Positions 8,012-14,500 of a DNA stretch of 19,649 nt are shown here, one piece after another; the first letter of the stretch is position 1; every line of letters starts with the position of its first letter. Both the position numbers and the translations under genes were made by a program. The notes under the pieces were generated by a model. The model ran no database searches. It was given only the letters and a program-made list of their open reading frames with translations, and was not told where the DNA came from. Source of the stretch: JANNWF01 sp041675805 (GTDB lineage Bacteria > Pseudomonadota > Gammaproteobacteria > Xanthomonadales > Xanthomonadaceae); assembly GCA_041675805.1 (NCBI GenBank), contig JBAYTD010000046.1, forward strand, positions 1 through 19,649, given 5' to 3'.

Positions 8012-8127
8012 GGTGAAACTTCCTGGACCAATGAGCAGGGCGGGAACGCCACCGCTACGAGGCAGAACGGGAAATCCACAACGCCGGGGCCATCGCCGGT
8101 GCCGACCCCCGATCTCGGCCATGCGTC

Positions 8128-8205
8128 AGGGTGCTGCCCTGCATGGCGGCGTGCGGCACGGCATGCGCCCTGCCCCCGTCGCGCTTCAGCGAGTGCCGGT
8201 TTCTG
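8128..8205 (-). pseudogene. Relic of an ECF sigma factor gene (3' end only)
   Basis: Bases 8128-8193 align without gaps to 16645-16710, the 3' end of the intact ECF sigma gene, with 56 of 66 bases identical (counted by hand). On the minus strand it reads SLKRDGGRAHAVPHAAMQG against SLKRDWRKARAVLHAAMQG in the intact protein, with 15 of 22 residues identical including the final leucine. The similarity fades above about 8205, so regions 2 and most of region 4 are missing. The sigma stop codon is also lost and the frame runs on. It sits upstream of the kinase gene, the usual place for a partner sigma factor. I read it as a decayed duplicate, not a functional gene. Confidence 0.75.
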
Positions 8206-8232
8206 GCCCCTGCCCGACGCTTCCTGCGTGAT

Positions 8233-8257
8233 GACCGGAACCCGGGACTTCCCGGTC
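8233..8257 (+). promoter_or_regulatory. Dyad or hairpin in the leader of the 8280 gene
   Basis: CCGGGA (8242-8247) and TCCCGG (8250-8255) form a perfect dyad with a 2-base centre. GACCGG (8233-8238) and CCGGTC (8252-8257) offer an alternative 6-bp stem. It lies about 23 bases before the start codon and just upstream of the AAGGAG ribosome site. It could be an operator or a leader hairpin; no regulator is identified. Confidence 0.3.
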
Positions 8258-8279
8258 ACCCGACACAAGGAGATGAGCG

Positions 8280-9188
8280 ATGTTGCGCACAACAGGCTTA
8301 TGGCTGGCCTTGATCGCGCTGGCAGTCTTTTCCCCGGGCGCTTCGGCGCAGTCCGCGTGCGGCTGGATGTCCACCGCTCAACTGGATCGACTGCTTCCCT
8401 TCGGCGCGCCCTGGCAGGTGCGAAACGGCGGAGAGTCCGGATTCTGTTCCTTCGATGGCCGCAACGCTGCGGGCCATCTCTCGCTCAGCGCCACCCAGAT
8501 GGTGCTAGGTTCCGCCGCCGAAGCGGAGAAAATGGCTCGCGACAGCGGCATCCAGATGGGCAATGCCCACCCCAGCGAGCCGCTTCCGGCGCTGGGCAAA
8601 CACGGACTGGTGTATCGCGCCGACTCCGCAGGCGAACGGATGAGCCTCAGTTACATCGGCCATCACCGCAAGGTGGCGTTGAACGGCTCGCTCGACATGC
8701 CCGGCACCGGGTTCGACGCCAAGTCGGAGGGCATCATCGCTTTCTTCCGCGCCGCGCTGGAGCTGGGCGATGACCGCAAGGCGCAACGCGCCGCCCGCGC
8801 CTGCCCGTATGTGTCCGATCGCGTGGCGAAGAAGCTGCTGGCCGGCGGCAAGTACGAGATGCAGCAGTACGGGGAGGATTCCTGCGTGGCGCACAACAAC
8901 AAGGGGGCAGCGCTGACCGTGGCGCGCTCGCCGGACACGCCGGCGGAATACGATGAGCCCTTCCGCGACGATACCTGCGCCTGGGCACCCGCCGCGCAAC
9001 TGCCCGGCGGCATGCTGGGCGCACACTGTGCCGAAGGCAATCCGCGCGCCGTGCTGTGGTTGCGCATCGGCTCGGACCTGTTCAACTACAGCTTCGTCCC
9101 CGGCGGCCGCGAACCGACCGCAGCGGAAAAGGAGTTGCTGGTGGAACTGGGTCGGCGCTTCGACGTGTCGTCCGACCTGGAACGCTAG
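8280..9188 (+). CDS. Secreted protein with three Cys-paired modules, function unknown
   Basis: A 302-aa protein with a clear signal peptide (cleavage after ASA-Q, about residue 23) and a strong ribosome site AAGGAG eight bases before the ATG. I do not recognise the family. Internal structure is visible: C27-x28-C56, C175-x26-C202 and a shorter C233-x16-C250. Each begins with a helix-like segment (CGWMSTAQLDRLL, CPYVSDRVAKKLL, CAWAPAAQL) and the second cysteine starts a strand-like stretch. The layout resembles that of DUF3558-type or inhibitor-like periplasmic domains repeated three times, the last one degenerate. All cysteines are paired, consistent with disulfides in the periplasm or outside. 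It points away from the kinase and overlaps none of its neighbours. Confidence 0.8.
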   Translation: MLRTTGLWLALIALAVFSPGASAQSACGWMSTAQLDRLLPFGAPWQVRNGGESGFCSFDGRNAAGHLSLSATQMVLGSAAEAEKMARDSGIQMGNAHPSEPLPALGKHGLVYRADSAGERMSLSYIGHHRKVALNGSLDMPGTGFDAKSEGIIAFFRAALELGDDRKAQRAARACPYVSDRVAKKLLAGGKYEMQQYGEDSCVAHNNKGAALTVARSPDTPAEYDEPFRDDTCAWAPAAQLPGGMLGAHCAEGNPRAVLWLRIGSDLFNYSFVPGGREPTAAEKELLVELGRRFDVSSDLER

Positions 9189-9202
9189 CCCCCGCCAATC
9201 GG

Positions 9203-9291
9203 TCCGGGGTGACCATGTCCAGGCTCAGGCGAAGCTGTCCGCCGGACGTCGCCAGTGATCGCAGCTCCAGTCCACTCATCGTCTTGTCCAT
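9203..9291 (-). pseudogene. Truncated N-terminus of a zinc-binding dehydrogenase/quinone reductase
   Basis: Immediately after the thioesterase stop (9302) is a GAGG ribosome site and an ATG at 9291. The frame reads MDKTMSGLELRSLATSGG and then QLRLSLDMVTPD, which matches, from memory, the characteristic start of medium-chain dehydrogenases of the LELRSLVTSDGxLxLSLxEVPxPxP type. After about residue 30 the similarity stops and the frame runs antisense into the end of the 8280-9188 gene. The intact gene was probably third in an HxlR-thioesterase-dehydrogenase operon and was cut off by a deletion or insertion. Family recognition rests on about 30 residues. Confidence 0.55.
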
Positions 9292-9301
9292 CTGTATTGC
9301 C

Positions 9302-9784
9302 TCATTCCGCTTGCGCGCGGTCGAATACGAGCAACGTCGAGGTGGCCGTCGCACACAGCCGGCCCTCGCCGTCATGCAGCGTCGCCTCGGCGAAGGCCAC
9401 GCGCCGCCCCATCGAGACCACACGTCCGGTGGCACGCACGGTGCCGCTGCTGTCGGTGAGCGGGCGCAGGTATGACACCTTCAGCTCGAGCGTGGTGTGT
9501 CCGCGGCCGGCATCGAGCTGGCTGTGCACGGCAATGCCACAGGCGCTGTCGAGCAGGGTCGCTGCGTAACCGCCGTGCACCGAGCCGAGCGGGTTGTAGA
9601 CCGTGCGATCGGGCGTTCCTTCGAACACCGCACGGCCGCGATCGACCTCGACCAGGCTGAAGCCGAGCGTCTCACCCATCGGCGGCTGCCTGGCGCCGGC
9701 CGCCATCAGGGCGCGAAGCTGTTCGAGGCCGTTGAGCGCGCCATCTGCCCAGGCTTCCACGGCGTTCACCGATTCGCGGGTCAT
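9302..9784 (-). CDS. PaaI-type hotdog-fold thioesterase
   Basis: A 160-aa acyl-CoA thioesterase of the PaaI/YbgC hotdog superfamily. Such enzymes hydrolyse aryl- or acyl-CoA esters in the cytoplasm. The family signature NPLGSVHGGYAATLLDSACG spans residues 64-83, with HGG at 70-72 and the presumed catalytic D79. The central strands LELKVSYLRPL and the FAEATLHDGEGRLCATATST end are typical. The first 35 residues (Ala/Leu-rich helix) are longer than in E. coli PaaI, as is common in this branch. The ATG overlaps the stop of the upstream HxlR gene as ATGA, so both are made from one message under the regulator's control. The actual CoA substrate cannot be read from sequence. Confidence 0.9.
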   Translation of the reverse strand: MTRESVNAVEAWADGALNGLEQLRALMAAGARQPPMGETLGFSLVEVDRGRAVFEGTPDRTVYNPLGSVHGGYAATLLDSACGIAVHSQLDAGRGHTTLELKVSYLRPLTDSSGTVRATGRVVSMGRRVAFAEATLHDGEGRLCATATSTLLVFDRAQAE

Positions 9785-10284
9785 CGGGCTGTTCCTGTGG
9801 CGAGGTTGTGCAGAAGGTCTCGGACCCGGTCATCGGCACCGGGTCCGGGGCGAAGCTGGATGTGGTGCGTGGGCACCGCCTTGCCGGTCTCGGGATCGAC
9901 CATGGCCAGGTGCAGCGGCCGTCCCGTCCTTTGATCGACCGTCTCCACGGTCGGTGCGCCAAAACCGCTGGCATCCCAGCGGTCACCCCATTCGCGCAGG
10001 GCGACGCTGACCTTCCACAGGTCGCGGCCCTTGGTGGTCAGCCGGTACTCGACGTGCGGCGGCCGCTCCGGGAAGGGCAGCCGCTCGACGATGCCGTGCT
10101 GCACCAGGTGTTTGAGGCGGGCGGCCAGCGTGGCGGTGGGAATGCCGGTGCTTTTGCGCAGTTCGTCATGGCGGCGGAGGCCCAGTGACAGATCGCGGAT
10201 CAGCAGCAGCGTCCAGCGGTCCCCGATCAGCTCGAGCGCACCGGCGATGGAGCAACGCATGCCCGCAAAGGATTTCGGTTTCAC
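9781..10284 (-). CDS. HxlR family transcriptional regulator
   Basis: A 167-aa winged-helix regulator of the HxlR family. The N-terminal start C-S-I-A-G-ALELIGDRWTLLLIRDL is the family hallmark, with the recognition helix around GIPTATLAARLKHLVQHGIV and the wing RPPHVEYRLTTKGRDL. The C-terminal part, after about residue 105, is an extension beyond the minimal domain and ends in a DDRVRDLLHN helix. The start codon is GTG at 10284, with AAGGG about eight bases upstream. The gene is divergent from a dehydrogenase (10375) with an AT-rich perfect dyad between them, and it is coupled to a thioesterase downstream. HxlR members often answer to aldehydes, quinones or electrophiles through a cysteine; one (C11) is present near the N-terminus. 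Confidence 0.92.
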   Translation of the reverse strand: MKPKSFAGMRCSIAGALELIGDRWTLLLIRDLSLGLRRHDELRKSTGIPTATLAARLKHLVQHGIVERLPFPERPPHVEYRLTTKGRDLWKVSVALREWGDRWDASGFGAPTVETVDQRTGRPLHLAMVDPETGKAVPTHHIQLRPGPGADDRVRDLLHNLATGTAR

Positions 10285-10301
10285 TTTCGAATACCCTTAA
10301 A

Positions 10302-10316
10302 CTTCAATTATTGAAG
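10302..10316. promoter_or_regulatory. Perfect dyad, probable HxlR operator
   Basis: CTTCAAT-T-ATTGAAG is a perfect inverted repeat with 7-bp arms, 18 bases before the HxlR start codon and about 60 before the dehydrogenase start. It lies in the only clearly AT-rich patch of the neighbourhood. HxlR regulators bind such dyads in divergent intergenic regions. Additional GAAGCATACTTC and TTCGAA motifs flank it, so more than one site may exist. Confidence 0.6.
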
Positions 10317-10374
10317 CATACTTCGACAGCCGCGTTTGTCGACAAGCGCCACATCACTCGAATCGAGGTGCCCC

Positions 10375-11385
10375 ATGTCCATCAAGACCATCCACATCCC
10401 CGCCGGCGGCGGCTTCGACCACGTTTCCATCGACACGACCCGACCAGTTGCGCCTGCCACGGGCGAGATCACCGTCCGCCTGCGAGCCAGCTCGCTCAAC
10501 TACCACGACTACGGCGTGGTCAGCGGCGCGATGGCACCGAAGGAGCGGCGCATCCCGATGTCCGACGGTGCCGGCGAGGTGATCGCGGTGGGCCAAGGCG
10601 TGGACGAATTTGCGCTCGGCGACCACGTGGTCAGCACGTTCTTCCCGGACTGGCTGGATGGCGCGCCGCAGGCGGAGGGCTTCGGCCGGGTGCCGGGAGA
10701 CGGCATCGACGGCTATGCGCGCGAGCAGGTTACCGCGCCGGCCACGGCATTCACCCTGGCGCCGCGCGGCTGGAGCCACGCCGAGGCAGCCACGCTGACC
10801 ACCGCCGGCCTGACCGCCTGGCGCGCGCTGTTCGAGCACGGCGCGCTGCAGCCGGGGCAGGACGTGCTGGTACAGGGCACCGGCGGCGTGTCGATCTTCG
10901 CGCTGCAGTTCGCGAAGTTGGCCGGTGCGCGGGTCATCGCCACCTCGTCCAGCGACGCCAAGCTCGAGCGCCTGCGCGCACTGGGTGCCGACGAGGTGAT
11001 CAACTACCGCCAGGATGCGGAGTGGGGCCTGACCGTGCGCGGGCTCACCGATGGCCGCGGCGTGGACCACGTCGTCGAGGTGGGCGGTCCGGAGACACTG
11101 CTGCAGTCGATGCTGGCCACGCGGGTCGGCGGCCATATTGCGGTGATCGGCGTGCTGAGCGGTCTGGACAGCAAACTGCCGCTGGGCCTGGCACTGGCAC
11201 GGCACCTGCGGCTGCAGGCGTTCGTCGTCGGCAGTCGCCGCCAGCAGCAGGACATGGTGCGGGCGCTGGAGGCCAGCACACTGCGGCCGGTGATCGACCG
11301 GCACTTCGCACTGGATGACCTGGTGCCCGCGTTCCGGCACCAGGAGAGCGGAAAGCACGTCGGCAAGATCGTGCTGGATATCTGA
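10375..11385 (+). CDS. Medium-chain NAD(P)-dependent alcohol dehydrogenase/quinone oxidoreductase
   Basis: A 336-aa member of the medium-chain dehydrogenase/reductase superfamily, cytoplasmic, oxidising alcohols or reducing quinones or enones with NAD(P)H. The GroES-like N-terminal half contains SLNYHDYGVVSG (40-51) and SDGAGEVIAVG. The Rossmann half has the cofactor motif GTGGVSIFALQFAKLAGA at 168-185 and a GADEVINY strand. The catalytic zinc cysteine at the usual position near residue 43 is absent, and the four structural-zinc cysteines are also missing, so it is a zinc-independent type. ATG 10375 has GAGG about 6 bases upstream and begins the conserved sequence; an upstream TTG at 10336 is open but unlikely. 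It is divergent from the HxlR gene and probably its target. Confidence 0.9.
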   Translation: MSIKTIHIPAGGGFDHVSIDTTRPVAPATGEITVRLRASSLNYHDYGVVSGAMAPKERRIPMSDGAGEVIAVGQGVDEFALGDHVVSTFFPDWLDGAPQAEGFGRVPGDGIDGYAREQVTAPATAFTLAPRGWSHAEAATLTTAGLTAWRALFEHGALQPGQDVLVQGTGGVSIFALQFAKLAGARVIATSSSDAKLERLRALGADEVINYRQDAEWGLTVRGLTDGRGVDHVVEVGGPETLLQSMLATRVGGHIAVIGVLSGLDSKLPLGLALARHLRLQAFVVGSRRQQQDMVRALEASTLRPVIDRHFALDDLVPAFRHQESGKHVGKIVLDI

Positions 11386-11462
11386 GTTGGCCGCCGGCCG
11401 AGAGTCCAGCGGCCGGCCACCGCGTTGATGTGGAGCAGGCTGCAAGGTCGTTCATGGCGACT

Positions 11463-11494
11463 CGCCGGCGGGGCGATGAGCCCGCCGGCGGTTT
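11463..11494 (+). terminator. Hairpin terminator after the dehydrogenase gene
   Basis: CGCCGGCGGG (11463-11472) and CCCGCCGGCG (11481-11490) form a perfect 10-bp stem with an 8-base loop, followed by GTTT on the plus strand. It is 77 bases past the stop of the dehydrogenase. A weaker 7-bp GC stem (GCCGGCC/GGCCGGC) lies closer to the stop. The T-run is short. Confidence 0.5.
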
Positions 11495-11514
11495 CCGAAC
11501 TTGGTCGGCGTGTC

Positions 11515-11535
11515 GATGATCAGCGGCTGATCATC
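11515..11535. terminator. Perfect palindrome at the end of the large secreted protein gene
   Basis: Arms GATGATCAGC and GCTGATCATC are perfectly inverted around a single G and overlap the stop codon of the minus-strand gene ending at 11534. With the hairpin at 11463-11494 it makes a convergent termination zone. No T-run follows, so it may slow or protect the transcript end, or be a protein site. Confidence 0.35.
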
Positions 11536-14500
11536 AGCGTGTTTCCAGGCCGTCGTTGAAGATCAGCACGTTGCGCTGCGCCTTCGGCGGCGTCACCGTG
11601 ACGGCGACGCTGCGCGCGGACTCGGTCCCGCGGGCGGTGAAGGCGCTGACGTAATAGGTGCGCTCGCTGCCGTACTGCGCGGACAGGTCGAGGAAGCCGG
11701 CCACGTCGCTGGCACCGAGCGGGGCGACCACGTCGGGGCTGTCCTCGGCATAGATGCGATAGCCGACGACGCGTGGATCGTCGACCGCGTCCCAGCCGAT
11801 GCGCACGAAGGGCGTGCCGCCGTGGGTTTCCGAGTGCAGCGCCGTTGGTACCGGGAGATCGCCCAGGCGCAGCCAGGCGCTGTCGTTGGCGCTGTCCGCC
11901 TGTTGCCGGCCGGCGAGGGGAACCAGGGTCGCGAACAGGGTATGGCCCAGGTCCGGGTCCAGGCTGGTGGGCACGCGCACGACCACGTCGAGGGTCTGCT
12001 GCCCGGCCGCGGGCAGCACCGGCATCGGCACCACCGCCTGCGGTGTGCCGATGCCGGTGGGTGCACCAAAACGCAGTTGCACCTCGCCGAAGGCGGCCAC
12101 GGGCGACAGGTCCGAGCCATGATTGGCAAGGGTCAGTCTGACCGTCACATTCTGGCCGGGAACGAACCGGGTCGCCTCCGAGCTCAGGCTGACCACGGCC
12201 GGATCGGGCAGCACCGGCACGCCGTTCAGCGCCACCATGCCGTCGCTCATCAGCGCCTGCGGGCTGGATCGGCCGGCCTTGGGGCCGAGCATCTTCTGCC
12301 AGGTTTCGCGCATCTCCAGCAATCCGGGTTGCAGCATCTGGCTGCTGAGCGAGAACAGGTTGCCGGACAGCGGATCGAGTGCCGTGGCCAGGTTGAAATG
12401 GCCAGCGGCATCATTGGTGATGGCCTGCGCGACGAAGCGTGCCTGCGCCAGGTCGATCCGCAGAGAGACCACGTCGCCGGTCTGCGTGGCGCTGCCCAGC
12501 GGATCACCCGGACGCACCGACAGGCCATCGTCGCCTTCGCCGAAGCCCAGCGCCCGCAGAGTGACCAGCGGCGCACCGGCGGCGTCGAAGCGCGCCTCCG
12601 GCTTCTGTCCGAAGATGGCGCGGCCGTGCATGTCCTTCATTCGTGCCCAGGTGAAGGCACAGTTGCTGCCGTTGCACTGCGGCTCGGCAAAGTGCAGCGC
12701 CTGGCGGGTGCTGGCGAAGCCGGCATCGGGCTCGGCGCGGGTGAAGGCCAGCACCAGCCGTCCGTTGTGCGATGCCAGGCTGGGGCTGGCGAGGCCGCTG
12801 GGCAGGTCCGTTGCGATGCGCGTGCTGGTGCTGGAGAAGTGCCGATAGGCGAGCTGGCGCGTGTCGACGGCGGTGATGTCGCGGGTTCCGTAGCGGACGA
12901 AGGCGACCACCGGGGTCTGCTGCTGGTAGGCGACGGTCGGGCTGACCTCCATCCGCTGCGTGGACGACGGGTCCACCAGTTGCGGTGCCGACATGCCGGT
13001 GATGCGGTCATAGCTGGCCCACCAGGTGCGCATGTCGGCCTGCTGCAGCGAGCCGCCGTGACGATGGGTGAAGACGACGATGGCGTCGTTGCTGCGGCCG
13101 CAGGCGATGCTGCGGCACACCGCGATCGCCGGATGGGCGTCGCCTCCAGGCGTCTGCCAAAGGCGTTGCTTGTCCGACCACTGACTGCCGTTCCAGACCG
13201 CCCAGTGGAGGCGCTGCGCGGCGACCTTCTCCAGCGAGTTGCCGAGGCCGGGTGCGGCCGCGAACTGCACCGGGGTGAGCACCGACTCGGCCCAGACCAG
13301 CAAGGCATGGTTGTTGGGCAGGAAGGCCAGGGTGGTGTTGCGGATGCCGAGGCCCTCGCTGATCACTTCGGCGTTGACCACCATGTTGCCTTGCAGGTGG
13401 GTGGCCACCAGCCGCTGTTGGGCATCCAGCGCCACGGCGATGCCGCGACCGTTGTCGTCGAAGGCCAGCGCCGGGTGACGGAACATGGCCTGCTGTTCCT
13501 GCGCGGTGAGCGGACCGCGCAGGTCGCGGGCGTCCGGCAGGTTGCCGCCATAACCCCGGTTGCCGTCGACCTGTTCGCTGCCTTCGGCGATGACGAAGGT
13601 CGTTTCCAGATCCGGAATCCAGCAGGTTGGGTCCAGCGGAAAGGACACCGGGCAGCCGATTTCGACCCAGCCGCTAAAGAAGATGCCCCAGAGGAAGAAC
13701 AGGCCGGACTTGTCCTGATCGACTTGGCCGTTGCGCATTTCCAGGCCCATTTCCGAGCCGATGTAGCCGGTGATCGAGGCACCGGCGTCGACCAGCAGGC
13801 CGAACAGCACGTCGATGTCGATGCCGATGGTCAGAAATACCTGGAACTTGGCCTTGGCGACCATTTCGCGCACGGCGCGCTCGGCGTCGAACTTGCCGCC
13901 GAACCACTTTTGGGCCACCACGCGAAGGTCGGCGAACACCTCGGCACCGAAAATCTCCGGGATGCCCCAGTACCAGCGGAACAGCGGGAAGGTCTGGTCC
14001 AGCAACACCGACCACGATTGATCGCCGAAGCTGCCGCCGACGGCGGCGTCCGCGCGCGGTTCGGCACCGGCGGACGGGCTGCGGCTGAACTGGCGGTGCT
14101 CGGTCTCGACGTTGCTCAGGTCGCTCCGCAGCGTGCCATCGTCATAGGTCTGGAACAGGTCGTGGCTGCGGCGTGCACGATTGCGGCGCTCGCCGACGCT
14201 GTAGCCCGGGTTGGGCATCCGGCTTTGCTGCTCGCTGCCCAACGCATTGTTGCCCTGGATGACGTACTGGTAGTCCGCCCCGCCCATCTCCTGCACGGAA
14301 TACTCGCCGGGGCGCAGCAGCGGCGAGGGCGGCGGTGCCCAGTGGAAGCAGACGCGGCGGCTGCCGCTGCGCGAGCCGTTCTGATTGCGCGCCTCGATCG
14401 TCCCGCAGACCTTGTCGCGGCCTGGCCAGCGTGTGCCCGGGCGGCGCATCGCCTCGTTCAGCCAGGGCGGGAATGCCAGCCGCCACTGCTGCGACTGCGC

